A stretch of 64,000 nucleotides of DNA from Photorhabdus asymbiotica (GCF_003634575.1 NZ_RBLJ01000003.1:496001-560000), one strand, 5' to 3'. Counted from the stretch's first letter, positions 38,881 to 48,464 are shown. Notes: generated by a model not told the origin, from the sequence alone. Numbers and translations: made by a program.

Positions 38881-39603
38881 ATGGCTATAATTCGTATAGA
38901 AATCAATGTGCGTTATGAACAACAGGAAACTATTACTGTAAATTCAGCGTTAATGGATTTGTATTTTATTACACGACAAATAGATATATTTTTTGAAAAG
39001 AAAAAAACATGGTACTTAACTGGTTACTCCCGAAAAGAGGCATTAAAACATGTTGTGTTTGATGAACAAGGTCCAACGGAAAAAACAGTGAGTTATTTTG
39101 AAAAATCTTATAAAAAAGATTTTCCGTCACTCATCGAAGATATGTGGGATGGAGAACAAGATGAGATAGCTAGTAGTATTAGTTATAATAAACTATCTAC
39201 TAGAGGCCCTAACTGGGTCAAGTTAGAACTGAACCTAAAAATTGACAGCAACCAGCTTAATATTTCCCGGTTAGTTGAACTTGTCAAATATCTAGTGAAC
39301 AGTCGTGATTTCCCCTATATTCAAGTTGAAACCAACGAATATACATTACAGAATAAACAGGTTTTCCCTGACCGTCTCAGTGTCGGCTGGATGCTTTATC
39401 AGCCTAGAATAATTGATCAATCCTGTCTTCCTATGGCAGAAGAAATACTTCCCATTTATCAAAACGATCAGCAAATTGGCACATTAATTATCACCAAAAA
39501 AGGGATTTTTGATGGTGAAAATCAGGATGATATTGATAAATCCAATGATGTTGAAATTCAATTGCTCAATCTGGGACTGCTGCCATTAATTACTGAGATT
39601 TAA
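38881..39603 (+). CDS. Cassette 4 immunity protein, Imm52-like
   Basis: The 240 residues have variable part ITVNSALMDLYFITRQID and TRGPNWVKLELNLKIDSNQ. The protein sequence is identical to that of cassette 5. In DNA, the constant region after the variable block (CTTTATCAGCCTAG) is of the cassette 1 type. Confidence 0.75.
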   Translation: MAIIRIEINVRYEQQETITVNSALMDLYFITRQIDIFFEKKKTWYLTGYSRKEALKHVVFDEQGPTEKTVSYFEKSYKKDFPSLIEDMWDGEQDEIASSISYNKLSTRGPNWVKLELNLKIDSNQLNISRLVELVKYLVNSRDFPYIQVETNEYTLQNKQVFPDRLSVGWMLYQPRIIDQSCLPMAEEILPIYQNDQQIGTLIITKKGIFDGENQDDIDKSNDVEIQLLNLGLLPLITEI

Positions 39604-39649
39604 GGGCAACGATATTATTTTTCTAATGGTAAAACAATAGAGAACTTTA

Positions 39650-39916
39650 ATGTCAAAGGCTGTTATCCTGCTGGGTGATACAACAGATCATAGCGGTAAA
39701 GTGATTACCGCCATTGACCAATATACTTACAATGGTATTTCCATTGCAGGTAAAGGGGATCAGGTCGAATGTTCCCGATGCAAAGGAGTTTTTCCTATTA
39801 TTGAAGGTGCTGACTCCCTGCAATATCAGGGAAAATCCATTGCACTTGAAGGAATGCAAACAGCATGCGGGGCAAGATTAATTGCCCGTCAGCATAAACT
39901 TACGTTTGTCAGTTAA
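39650..39916 (+). CDS. Cassette 4 PAAR-domain spike tip
   Basis: The 88 residues are the same as those of cassette 1 (CSRC type), with the same TAG-containing leader. Last complete PAAR of the array. Confidence 0.88.
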   Translation: MSKAVILLGDTTDHSGKVITAIDQYTYNGISIAGKGDQVECSRCKGVFPIIEGADSLQYQGKSIALEGMQTACGARLIARQHKLTFVS

Positions 39917-39996
39917 TGAGAGTTTTATTCGCAACATTTAAACCTCTGGTTTAAAGATTCATATTGCAAAAAATAAGATAAATAGGAGGAGTTAAT

Positions 39997-40898
39997 ATGC
40001 CTATACCCAATAGATTTCAAGTTGCAGCGCGGCGGCAAATGAGCGCATCCCCAGGAGCATAGATAACTATGTGACTGGGGTAAGTGAAAGCAGCCAACAA
40101 AGCAGCAACTTGAAAGATGAAGGGTATATACCTTTACTGGCCCCGGTTGCTGTAAGTGCTGCTGAATACGTTATTACTGCCTGCACCGGAGTATTAATTG
40201 CAGTTGGTGTGATGGAAGCAGGAAAAAAGAGTTCAGTAGAAGAAGATGACAACATTATTCGGCATCAGAAAACGGATTTTGTAATAAGCCCTGAAATCAC
40301 GGATCAAGATCGCAATATTGTCTGGAGCGCAGAAGCCCACGCCGATTTTTGGGAAGATGATGATTTGGATGATGGTCCGGTTGATGCCTCTGCGGTTCAA
40401 ACACAAGCAACGACCAAAACAGAAGAATGTGAAAGTACAGAAAAGCAGAAAGCGTGCGAAGAATGTCTGGCTATTCCGGTGACAAGTGAAAAATATCGCA
40501 AGGTCAATCGCTGGAGCGCCATTACCATTAACTACCAGCGATTTATTGCCAAAACCCGGTATGACCCGGTGGCACAAATAATTCAGGAGTTTCAGTGTCT
40601 GAAAGTGACGTTTGATGGCTGGCAGCCTAAGCGTTGTTTATTTCTTGAGGCTAAGGCTCGGTATGACCAGTTTTTTGATAGTAAGGGAAAACCTAAAAGT
40701 TGGTGGAAGGGGGCAAAATCAGGAAAAAAACAGGCTGAGAGACACCAAACAGTCTGTAATGCATTAGATAATATGCCTCATGTGGAATGGCATTTTTTAC
40801 AACCCATAAGTTATAAATATTTTAAGGCACTATTTATTGAACATAAAAATATTAGTGTTCATTACACACCCTGTTCCGATTTAATGATAACAGTTTAA
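39997..40898 (+). pseudogene. Cassette 5 effector gene split by an ERIC element
   Basis: The original ATG (39997) now reads 21 codons, MPIPNRFQVAARRQMSASPG-A, and stops at 40060-40062 inside the ERIC. The 127-bp insertion shifts the frame. A GTG at 40071 within the ERIC opens a frame that rejoins the effector (MTGVSESSQQSSNLKDEGY, then IPLLAPVAVSAAEY) and runs to 40898, giving 275 residues with the whole toxin domain. Only a distant AGGAG (40053-40057) precedes it. The toxin may still be made at a low level with a changed N-terminus, or may be silent. Confidence 0.8.
40002..40128. repeat. ERIC element 7 (subfamily A) inside effector gene
   Basis: A complete 127-bp copy. In cassettes 2-4 the site reads CC-TA-TACC. 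Here it reads CC-TA-TACCCAAT...GGGTA-TA-TACC. This fits insertion at TA with a TA duplication. Confidence 0.95.
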
Positions 40899-40910
40899 TT
40901 CGAGGTAAAT

Positions 40911-41633
40911 ATGGCTATAATTCGTATAGAAATCAATGTGCGTTATGAACAACAGGAAACTATTACTGTAAATTCAGCGTTAATGGATTTGTATTTTATT
41001 ACACGACAAATAGATATATTTTTTGAAAAGAAAAAAACATGGTACTTAACTGGTTACTCCCGAAAAGAGGCATTAAAACATGTTGTGTTTGATGAACAAG
41101 GTCCAACGGAAAAAACAGTGAGTTATTTTGAAAAATCTTATAAAAAAGATTTTCCGTCACTCATCGAAGATATGTGGGATGGAGAACAAGATGAGATAGC
41201 TAGTAGTATTAGTTATAATAAACTATCTACTAGAGGCCCTAACTGGGTCAAGTTAGAACTGAACCTAAAAATTGACAGCAACCAGCTTAATATTTCCCGG
41301 TTAGTTGAACTTGTCAAATATCTAGTGAACAGTCGTGATTTCCCCTATATTCAAGTTGAAACCAACGAATATACATTACAGAATAAACAGGTTTTCCCTG
41401 ATCGTCTCAGTGTCGGCTGGATGCTTTACCAACCCAGAATAATTGATCAATCCTGTCTTCCTATGGCAGAAGAAATACTTCCCATTTATCAAAACGATCA
41501 GCAAATTGGCACATTAATTATCACCAAAAAAGGGATTTTTGATGGTGAAAATCAGGATGATATTGATAAATCCAACGATGTTGAAATTCAGTTGCTCAAT
41601 CTGGGATTGCTGCCGTTAATTACTGAGATTTAA
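40911..41633 (+). CDS. Cassette 5 immunity protein, Imm52-like
   Basis: The 240 residues are identical to the cassette 4 immunity protein. At the DNA level the variable block matches cassette 4, but the following constant region begins with the cassette 2/3 variant (CTTTACCAACCCAG) and then returns to the 1/4 variant (GAAGAAATACTT). Its preservation would protect against both the cassette 4 and 5 toxins. Confidence 0.75.
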   Translation: MAIIRIEINVRYEQQETITVNSALMDLYFITRQIDIFFEKKKTWYLTGYSRKEALKHVVFDEQGPTEKTVSYFEKSYKKDFPSLIEDMWDGEQDEIASSISYNKLSTRGPNWVKLELNLKIDSNQLNISRLVELVKYLVNSRDFPYIQVETNEYTLQNKQVFPDRLSVGWMLYQPRIIDQSCLPMAEEILPIYQNDQQIGTLIITKKGIFDGENQDDIDKSNDVEIQLLNLGLLPLITEI

Positions 41634-41678
41634 GGGCAACGATATTATTTTCTGATGGTAAAACAATGGAGAACTTTA

Positions 41679-41885
41679 ATGTCAAAGGCTGTTATCCTGC
41701 TGGGTGATACAACAGATCATAGCGGTAAAGTGATTACCGCCATTGACCAATATACTTACAATGGTATTTCCATTGCAGGTAAAGGGGATCAGGTCGAATG
41801 TTCCCGATGCAAAGGAGTTTTTCCTATCATAGAAGGAACCCACACTCTGCAATATTTAATGAAGTTGACATCCTCCCCGCCCTAA
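41679..41885 (+). pseudogene. Cassette 5 PAAR gene, truncated
   Basis: The first 53 codons match the other PAAR genes (CSRC type). The sequence then diverges (EGTHTLQYLMKLTSSPP) and stops at 41885, after 68 codons. The second metal-binding part (ACGARLIA) is lost. Homology ends at 41855, next to a transposon-like scar. An upstream ATG at 41655 is in frame. Confidence 0.8.
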
Positions 41886-41912
41886 AGAGGCTGTCGCAAA
41901 AGGACGGGGTTT
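41856..41912. mobile_element. Scar resembling an IS200/IS605 end
   Basis: TTTAATGAAGTTGACATCCT followed by CCCCGCCCTAAAG resembles right ends of IS200/IS605 elements, known to me by the phrase CATCCTCCCCGCCCTAAAGG. The remaining hairpin (41875-41883 with 41901-41909, one mismatch) is followed by TTTT and could also act as a terminator for the array. No transposase gene is left. Confidence 0.45.
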
Positions 41913-41948
41913 TACGGCGCATCGGATAAACCGGCAGGAAAATTGATA

Positions 41949-41971
41949 GCAGGCGGGATTATCCCACCTGC
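41949..41971. terminator. Hairpin downstream of the nucleoside transporter gene
   Basis: GCAGG-C-GGGA and TCCC-A-CCTGC pair with one mismatch around TTA. The hairpin lies 15 bases past the stop of the minus-strand transporter gene. The T tail is weak. Confidence 0.45.
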
Positions 41972-41985
41972 ATATTGCAATAAAG

Positions 41986-43263
41986 CTACAGAGCCAGGAA
42001 GAATCCGGCAATGGTTGCACTCATCAGGTTAGATAATGTGCCCGCTATAACAGCTTTCATACCCATACGAGCAACATCTCCGCGACGGCTTGGCGCCATA
42101 CCGCCCAAACCACCCAACAGAATAGCCACGGAAGAAAGGTTAGCAAAACCACACAGCGCAAAGGAGATGATTGCTTTGGTATGCCCTGACAGAACCTGCA
42201 AACCAGACGCGGCAACCACATCATCCGGTTTCAAATAGGCACCAAAGTTCATAAAGGCAACGAATTCATTCACAACCAGTTTTTGGCCGATGAATGAACC
42301 TGCAACTGTTGCTTCATCCCATGGAACACCAATCAGGTAAGCAATTGGCGCACAAATCCAGCCCAGCACCAATTCAAGAGAAAGTTGTGGGTAATCCCAC
42401 CACGCACCGATGCCACCTAGAATACCGTTGACCAACGCAATCAAGGCAACAAACGCCAACAACATTGCACCAACGTTCAGAGCTAATTGCATCCCAGCTG
42501 CAGCGCCAGAAGCGGCTGCATCAATGATGTTAGCAGGGCGGTCTTCTTCCGCAACCAGTGACATTGCATCAACGGTATCGCAGGTTTTTTCAGTCTCAGG
42601 CACTATCAGTTTAGCGAACAACAAGCCACCTGGTGCCGCCATAAAGGACGCCGCAATCAAATAATCCAAAGATACGCCCATTGATGCATAGCCAGCCAAC
42701 ACCGAACCCGCAACGGATGCCAAGCCACCACACATAACCGCAAATAATTCAGACTGGGTCATCGTCGCAATATAAGGACGAACAACCAACGGTGCCTCAG
42801 TTTGACCCACGAAAATGTTGGCTGTCGCAGATAAGGATTCTGTACGTGAAGTTCCGAGAACTTTTTGCAGGCCACCACCCAATATTTTGATAACGAGCTG
42901 CATGAGACCAATGTAGTACAGAACAGCAATCAATGAAGAGAAGAAAACAATAATAGGCAGTACACGCAAGGCGAAAACAAAACCATCACCACCAAATAGT
43001 TCAAGCATTCTGGGGGAAACTAACCCTCCAAAAATAAAATCCATTCCTTTCTGACCATATTGGATAACACTGGAAACTCCCTCAGACATACCCACTAATA
43101 TTTTCTTACCCGCGGGAACGTAAAGTACAAAAGCACCGATAGCGATCTGAATCAAAAAGGCACCAAGGACAGTACGAAGTTTAATAGCGCGATAGTTACT
43201 GGAAAAAAGTACTGCGATCAAGATCAGCACTACCATCCCGACCAGGCTCATAAAGAGTTGCAT
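41986..43263 (-). CDS. NupC-family concentrative nucleoside transporter
   Basis: The 425 residues form an inner-membrane transporter of the CNT family with many hydrophobic helices. Motifs: [27 protein letters not shown] and [10 protein letters not shown], which hold nucleoside and cation contacts in the family. It looks closer to YeiM/NupX than to NupC. It should import nucleosides for the deo enzymes. In related genomes such a gene adjoins deoC; here the T6SS island separates them. An upstream CRP site fits. Confidence 0.88.
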   Translation of the reverse strand: MQLFMSLVGMVVLILIAVLFSSNYRAIKLRTVLGAFLIQIAIGAFVLYVPAGKKILVGMSEGVSSVIQYGQKGMDFIFGGLVSPRMLELFGGDGFVFALRVLPIIVFFSSLIAVLYYIGLMQLVIKILGGGLQKVLGTSRTESLSATANIFVGQTEAPLVVRPYIATMTQSELFAVMCGGLASVAGSVLAGYASMGVSLDYLIAASFMAAPGGLLFAKLIVPETEKTCDTVDAMSLVAEEDRPANIIDAAASGAAAGMQLALNVGAMLLAFVALIALVNGILGGIGAWWDYPQLSLELVLGWICAPIAYLIGVPWDEATVAGSFIGQKLVVNEFVAFMNFGAYLKPDDVVAASGLQVLSGHTKAIISFALCGFANLSSVAILLGGLGGMAPSRRGDVARMGMKAVIAGTLSNLMSATIAGFFLAL

Positions 43264-43422
43264 TGGAAGAATCCCTGTTCACTTAATAATAAATTAAATA
43301 TGTCAGTTGAATGTAAATCGTTCACTGACGCTAAGTCGGCGCTGATTATACTCAGTCATCGGAATGAACCAGCAACCTACATCACAAATACCTACTGAAA
43401 AAAGCAATGAAAAAACAAAAAA

Positions 43423-43438
43423 CGTGATCGGCATCACA
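43423..43438. promoter_or_regulatory. CRP site upstream of the nucleoside transporter
   Basis: CGTGATCGGCATCACA matches TGTGA-N6-TCACA at nine of ten fixed positions. It lies about 170 bases before the start codon in the 290-base gap to yjjV. Confidence 0.65.
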
Positions 43439-43552
43439 AAAAATTACAGAGATAATCTGCAATAAGATAATTTGATCGATAAGATGGCGAAATAAAAAAC
43501 AATCAAGAGATGATTATCAGGTAAGCGTAGTTAAAGTTTTATGATGTTCCAC

Positions 43553-44326
43553 TCAACAATTTAACCCAAATAATTCCATACCATTATTATAGAGCTGGCG
43601 AGCAATTTCATCAGGGGATTCACGACGAAGTTCACATAACGAAGTAAAAACCCCAGCAATTCTTTCCGGTCGGTTAGGCTCACCTTGAAACCCGGAAAGC
43701 GGCATATCGGGTGCATCTGTTTCCAAAACCAGAGAAGTTAGAGGCAATTCAGCGACTACATGACGCGTTTTCTGTGCTCTTTCATACGTAATAGTTCCTC
43801 CTACCCCGATGTAATATCCCAAACCTACAAAAGCCTCCGCCTGAGATAAACTCCCGGCAAATCCGTGAACGACTCCGGTACGAGGAAGATTAATTTTTCT
43901 CAGGATCGCCGCCAGTTGATCATGACTTTTTCTAGAATGAAGCATAACCGGTAATTCATACTGTTTTGCTAACCGCAATTGAGCACACAGTAATCTTTCC
44001 TGCACTGCAAACTGAGGTTCAGCCATATAGAGATCGAGGCCAATCTCTCCGACAGCCACCAATTTTTCATTTTTTTGCTTCAATAATCGTTCCAGATCTG
44101 CAAGATGTGATTCCTGATGTTCGTTGATATAAAGAGGATGCAAGCCCAGCCCTGCATAGATCTCTGAATAATTACGAGCTAGTTCAAATACCCGTTGCAA
44201 ATTTTGCCCACTGACAGCAGGTACAATAATTTTATCCACACCAACCTGAGCTGCCTGTTGCAAACTCTGCCGTTCGTCATCACAAAATGGTGGAAAATCA
44301 AAATGGCAATGGGTATCAATAAACAT
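43553..44326 (-). CDS. yjjV: TatD-family metal-dependent hydrolase YjjV
   Basis: The 257 residues show TatD metal motifs: DTHCHFDF at the start, AVGEIGLD (Glu ligand), VMLHSRKSH, VVHGFAG and LVLETDAPDM. TatD relatives act on DNA or as deoxyribonucleases; the substrate of YjjV is uncertain. It starts 4 bases after yjjU, so the two form an operon. Confidence 0.93.
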   Translation of the reverse strand: MFIDTHCHFDFPPFCDDERQSLQQAAQVGVDKIIVPAVSGQNLQRVFELARNYSEIYAGLGLHPLYINEHQESHLADLERLLKQKNEKLVAVGEIGLDLYMAEPQFAVQERLLCAQLRLAKQYELPVMLHSRKSHDQLAAILRKINLPRTGVVHGFAGSLSQAEAFVGLGYYIGVGGTITYERAQKTRHVVAELPLTSLVLETDAPDMPLSGFQGEPNRPERIAGVFTSLCELRRESPDEIARQLYNNGMELFGLNC

Positions 44327-44330
44327 GAAG

Positions 44331-45398
44331 CTATCCGTTATTAATCTGCTGTTCTGGTGACTCGACTAACGTAGCCGATGGCTTAACCGAATCGCCACTT
44401 TTTACACTCTGGTGTAAAAAGTTACGGTTCAAATTATAATTTTTACGCTCAGCAATACCGAACTTATTATCCACAAACGCGTGACCAACTGTTGCTAGAA
44501 AATAGCGACCACAACGACGACCAAGATGATAATCCTTATTTAGTGCAGGCAAACGGCTACCTAATGCGCTAGCAGCTAATGGAGCAGGCGGATAGATTTC
44601 AAAAATCTGCACATCATCAGGTGGATTCTCAATAAATTTTTGAGTGCGGTAGTAGCTTTTCGCATGTTGTTGTAACATCCGCACCATCTTTTGCAGGCTA
44701 CTATCCCCCAACCAGTGTTCCATCCGTTTCACCCAATCAGGCGTGTAATAGAGCTGGGAAGGAACTGTGCGGATCACCACTATGGTATCGGCTCCACGGC
44801 GATAAGCTTCTTCCACCGGAATGGCATCGCTGATACCACCATCATAATAAACAACGCCATTGATAGTGACACCGTTGCGATAAAACCCAGGAATTGCACT
44901 TGATGCCTTAATCACTTGCAGCCAGTTTTTCTCATCAGGATGAAAATAGGTAGGTTCAAAATTATCTGCACGACACGCACACATATAAAATTCACAGCCA
45001 GCCTCAAATTTGCGTAAAGCTGCCGGAATATCCAACGGAAGCTCTTTAGACGCCGTGTCTACAAACCAGTCTAAATCAACTAAGTGACCACCACGAACAA
45101 AACGCAGAGGATTGAAGAAAGCAGGATTTGTTGTATAGCGACTGATAGCCCGCCGAGCATATCCACGTTGTCCACAGATATAAGCTGAAAGGTTCTGAGC
45201 CCCTGCCGAAGTACCAAGTAACAGATCAAACGGGTTAAATTCAACGCGCATAAATTCATCCAGCACACCGGCGGTAAAAATACCGCGTTGCCCTCCCCCT
45301 TCACAAACAAGCGCAATTTTTCCAAATTTAACAGGCGATTTATATTTATAGGATAATAAATCAATATTTCCCAAAGTTATCGGTATACGTTTCCCCAC
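44331..45398 (-). CDS. yjjU: Patatin-like phospholipase YjjU
   Basis: The 355 residues have the patatin oxyanion loop GGGQRG (34-39), nucleophile S64 in GTSAG (62-66) and the dyad Asp D186 in YYDGG. It is therefore a probable serine lipase or acyl hydrolase, cytosolic, with no signal peptide. Same pairing with yjjV as in E. coli. Confidence 0.93.
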   Translation of the reverse strand: MGKRIPITLGNIDLLSYKYKSPVKFGKIALVCEGGGQRGIFTAGVLDEFMRVEFNPFDLLLGTSAGAQNLSAYICGQRGYARRAISRYTTNPAFFNPLRFVRGGHLVDLDWFVDTASKELPLDIPAALRKFEAGCEFYMCACRADNFEPTYFHPDEKNWLQVIKASSAIPGFYRNGVTINGVVYYDGGISDAIPVEEAYRRGADTIVVIRTVPSQLYYTPDWVKRMEHWLGDSSLQKMVRMLQQHAKSYYRTQKFIENPPDDVQIFEIYPPAPLAASALGSRLPALNKDYHLGRRCGRYFLATVGHAFVDNKFGIAERKNYNLNRNFLHQSVKSGDSVKPSATLVESPEQQINNG

Positions 45399-45579
45399 AC
45401 AGCCCCCAAGAAAATAAATGACGGATAGAGAGCATAACTTGGGGAGTTATTATCCGTCATTATATTATGGTGCTAAGCAGTCAATATTTTGATGAAAGAC
45501 CCCTGGTGAGGGCGCATATCTTGTTAGTACAACTAAAATTTGTTGGATGGGAAGCAACCACCCAAGACAAAGAAATATA

Positions 45580-45957
45580 TTATTTTTTTATGGTTAAACC
45601 ATTTTGAATAGATTTGACCCCTTTCATTTTAGCGATAACAGCTAAAATTTTCCTGGATTGTTCCTCACTTTTCACAAAACCAGAAATATAAACAACTCCT
45701 TTTTCTGTTTTTACAGAGATGTCATTACTGCTGATACCCCTTTCTGCCAACAGCTCACTTTTAATTTTTGCAGTGGTCGCACTATCTCCCACATAGCCAT
45801 CAACACTTTTCATTGAATCATCAATTTTTTGACCAGCACTGTCAAATGCTTGTGTCGCTTTATTTTTAAAAGACTCTTCCGCCAGCACATTACCACTGAC
45901 CAAGGCTGTACCTAAAACAACAGCCATCAACGAGTGAGTCAATTTAACATTCTTCAT
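45580..45957 (-). CDS. OsmY-like periplasmic BON-domain protein, single domain
   Basis: The 125 residues comprise a signal peptide (cleavage after NVLA), a short linker and one BON domain (about 52-123: DSATTAKIKSELLAERG and GVVYISGFVKSEEQ). E. coli OsmY has two BON domains and 201 residues, so this is a half-length relative at the same place next to prfC. Role probably envelope protection under osmotic or other stress. Confidence 0.85.
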   Translation of the reverse strand: MKNVKLTHSLMAVVLGTALVSGNVLAEESFKNKATQAFDSAGQKIDDSMKSVDGYVGDSATTAKIKSELLAERGISSNDISVKTEKGVVYISGFVKSEEQSRKILAVIAKMKGVKSIQNGLTIKK

Positions 45958-46240
45958 CTTATACCTTCCTTCTGTCGGTCAGATTTCTGAATCTATAAAG
46001 CCATTCAAACTGTCTTTGTACAAAGTAATCTAAACGTAATCTAAACAAAATGACAATTCGTATTAGAACTAAAAACGGCTTATTACTTCCAACAGCTAAG
46101 CTAAATTGGAAAATAAAAACACCGATACAGTAAAGACCGGGAAATAATAACAGGAAAATAAAGCAAAGCGCTATAAAATAAGACGAATATTGCCGACTAA
46201 ATTATAAATTATTCTTGTGTTACATATATTTTTGTAAAGA
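45958..46240. other. osmY-like to prfC gap, no gene seen
   Basis: About 280 AT-rich bases without a gene. It should hold the promoter of the osmY-like gene; I cannot point to specific boxes. Confidence 0.4.
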
Positions 46241-46265
46241 AAAAGGCTAACCTATTGTTAGCCTT
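46236..46265 (-). terminator. prfC terminator
   Basis: AAGGCTAAC (46243-46251) pairs with GTTAGCCTT (46257-46265) around 5 bases. On the minus strand TTTTTCTTT follows. It lies 8 bases past the prfC stop. Confidence 0.9.
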
Positions 46266-46272
46266 ATAAATA

Positions 46273-47862
46273 TTAATGCTCTCGTGTCTTACGAAAATTA
46301 ACATCAGGGTAACGTTCACCAGTAAGATTCAGATTGACCATGGTTGGTGCAATATAGGTTAAATTGTCACCACCATCGAGCGCCAGGTTCTGTTCATTCT
46401 TACGTTTAAACTCTTCCAATTTTTTAGCGTCATGGCATTCAACCCAACGCGCAGTCGAAACATTTACTGGTTCATATAAAGCTTCAACGTTGTATTCGCT
46501 TTTTAGACGAGCAACAACAACATCAAACTGTAGAACACCCACAGCCCCTACAATTAAGTCATTGTTCATCAGAGGACGAAATACCTGTACCGCACCTTCT
46601 TCAGATAATTGAACCAACCCTTTCAATAATTGCTTCTGTTTTAGAGGATCACGCAGGCGAATGCGACGGAATAATTCTGGCGCAAAGTTAGGAATACCCG
46701 TAAATTTCAGATCTTCCCCTTGGGTAAAGGTATCGCCAATCTGGATTGTGCCATGGTTATGCAAGCCGATAATATCGCCAGGGTAAGCATGATCAACATG
46801 AGAACGGTCACCTGCCATAAATGTCAGCGCATCAGAAATAACAACATCTTTCTTAATTCTTACCTGATGCAACTTCATGCCTTTTTCATATTTACCTGAC
46901 ACCACACGCAAGAAAGCCACACGGTCGCGGTGTTTTGGGTCCATATTGGCCTGAATCTTAAAAATAAATCCGGTAAATTTATCTTCTTGAGCAGAAACTG
47001 CGCGGACATCGGTCTGACGAGGCATTGGTGCAGGTGCCCATTTAACCAAACCATCCAGCATATGGTTAACACCAAAGTTACCCAATGCAGTACCGAAAAA
47101 TACAGGTGTCAGTTCACCTTGCAAAAATGCCTGATGATCAAATTCATGGGAAGCGCCCTGCACTAATTCCAGTTCCTGACGCAATTGCTCAGCCAGATCT
47201 TCACCAATCGCAACCTCCAATTCAGGATTATTCAGCCCTTTGATAGCACGGACTTCCTGAATAGTGTGCCCTTGTCCAGTCTGATAGAGGTACGTTTCAT
47301 CAAGATAAAGATGATAAACCCCTTTAAAAGACTTACCGCACCCAATCGGCCAAGTGATTGGGCAACAAGCAATATTCAATTCATTTTCCACTTCATCCAT
47401 CAGTTCCATGGGATCACGGATATCGCGGTCAAGCTTGTTCATGAACGTTAGAATCGGGGTATCACGCAAACGGGTCACTTCCATCAATTTACGTGTACGA
47501 TCCTCAACCCCTTTTGCGGCATCAATGACCATCAAGCAACAGTCAACAGCCGTCAGTGTCCGGTAAGTATCTTCGGAGAAATCTTCATGTCCTGGTGTAT
47601 CAAGCAAATTAACCAAGCAATCCTGGTAAGGAAACTGCATCACCGAAGTCGTAATGGAAATACCACGTTGTTTTTCCATCTCCATCCAGTCAGATTTCGC
47701 GTGCTGATTTGAACCGCGACCTTTCACCGTACCCGCTTTCTGAATCGCCTGTCCGAACAACAACACTTTTTCAGTGATGGTAGTCTTCCCTGCATCAGGG
47801 TGAGAAATAATTGCAAAAGTTCGCCGTTTAGCGACTTCTTGCTGAAAAGGGGAATTTGACAT
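46273..47862 (-). CDS. prfC: Peptide chain release factor 3
   Basis: RF3 is a GTPase that removes RF1/RF2 from the ribosome after termination. The 529 residues equal the E. coli length. G motifs: [21 protein letters not shown] and FMNKLDRD, with the EF-G-like switch [13 protein letters not shown]. The gene yjjG, between prfC and rimI in E. coli, is absent; only 134 bases separate prfC from rimI. Confidence 0.97.
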   Translation of the reverse strand: MSNSPFQQEVAKRRTFAIISHPDAGKTTITEKVLLFGQAIQKAGTVKGRGSNQHAKSDWMEMEKQRGISITTSVMQFPYQDCLVNLLDTPGHEDFSEDTYRTLTAVDCCLMVIDAAKGVEDRTRKLMEVTRLRDTPILTFMNKLDRDIRDPMELMDEVENELNIACCPITWPIGCGKSFKGVYHLYLDETYLYQTGQGHTIQEVRAIKGLNNPELEVAIGEDLAEQLRQELELVQGASHEFDHQAFLQGELTPVFFGTALGNFGVNHMLDGLVKWAPAPMPRQTDVRAVSAQEDKFTGFIFKIQANMDPKHRDRVAFLRVVSGKYEKGMKLHQVRIKKDVVISDALTFMAGDRSHVDHAYPGDIIGLHNHGTIQIGDTFTQGEDLKFTGIPNFAPELFRRIRLRDPLKQKQLLKGLVQLSEEGAVQVFRPLMNNDLIVGAVGVLQFDVVVARLKSEYNVEALYEPVNVSTARWVECHDAKKLEEFKRKNEQNLALDGGDNLTYIAPTMVNLNLTGERYPDVNFRKTREH

Positions 47863-47996
47863 CTATAGAATCTTCTGCTTTGTATACGGGCTTGTACTCA
47901 ACATCAGGCGCTTCCCCACCAGGAAAACAGTTTCCAAACCCATGGATGAATAAAAAAATTGGCGCTTATTTTCGCTGAAATTGGTGCTATAAACAA

Positions 47997-48464
47997 TCAA
48001 TCAATTTCATTGCACCAATCAGAAAATAACGGCAATGCCATAATAATGGCATCTTCTTTACCTGTTGCAGTAGGATAGTAATTCTTACGCACCGAGACTT
48101 GATTAAAGCCTAGCTGTTCATACAATCGGATAGCGGAATGGTTCGATCGTCTTACTTCAAGCCATAAGGTATTCATTCCTTTACCAGGCAGAACGGATAT
48201 TAAATACTCCAGTAATGCTTTACCGTAACCTTTCCCCTGATAGTCAGGATGAACAGCAATATTGAATAATGTTGCTTCATCTAATACCAACTGGACGATA
48301 GCAAAGCCAATAAGTTGTTCATTAATTTCTATTTTATAATTCAAATACCGCTCGCCCTGATTACTGAAAAACGTTTTTTCATTCCACGGGAATGCATGAC
48401 TGGCTTTCTCAACCAGAAAAGCAGACGGGAGATCAGCGGGAGTTAATAGAGAAATGTTGTTCAT
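47997..48464 (-). CDS. rimI: Ribosomal protein S18 alanine N-acetyltransferase
   Basis: RimI acetylates the N-terminal Ala of S18. The 155 residues of this GNAT fold show DEATLFNIAVHPDYQGKGYG (acetyl-CoA loop), TLWLEVRRSN and YYPTATGKEDAIIMALP. The start MNNISLLTP at 48464 is chosen by homology; it lies inside the holD gene, so the two overlap by 32 bases in different frames, as in E. coli. Confidence 0.94.
   Translation of the reverse strand: MNNISLLTPADLPSAFLVEKASHAFPWNEKTFFSNQGERYLNYKIEINEQLIGFAIVQLVLDEATLFNIAVHPDYQGKGYGKALLEYLISVLPGKGMNTLWLEVRRSNHSAIRLYEQLGFNQVSVRKNYYPTATGKEDAIIMALPLFSDWCNEID

Larger units (their letters stand above)
32400..41855 (+). repeat. Tandem array of five effector-immunity-PAAR cassettes
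   Basis: Units begin at 32400, 34305, 36197, 38092 and 39997, with spacings of 1905, 1892, 1895 and 1905 bases. Each encodes effector, immunity protein and PAAR in the same order. Near-identical blocks (immunity codon 161 to effector codon 185 of the next unit) alternate with variable blocks of about 0.7 kb (32955-33668, 34860-35561, 36752-37456, 38647-39360, 40677-41390). Homology of the last unit stops at 41855. Confidence 0.95.
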
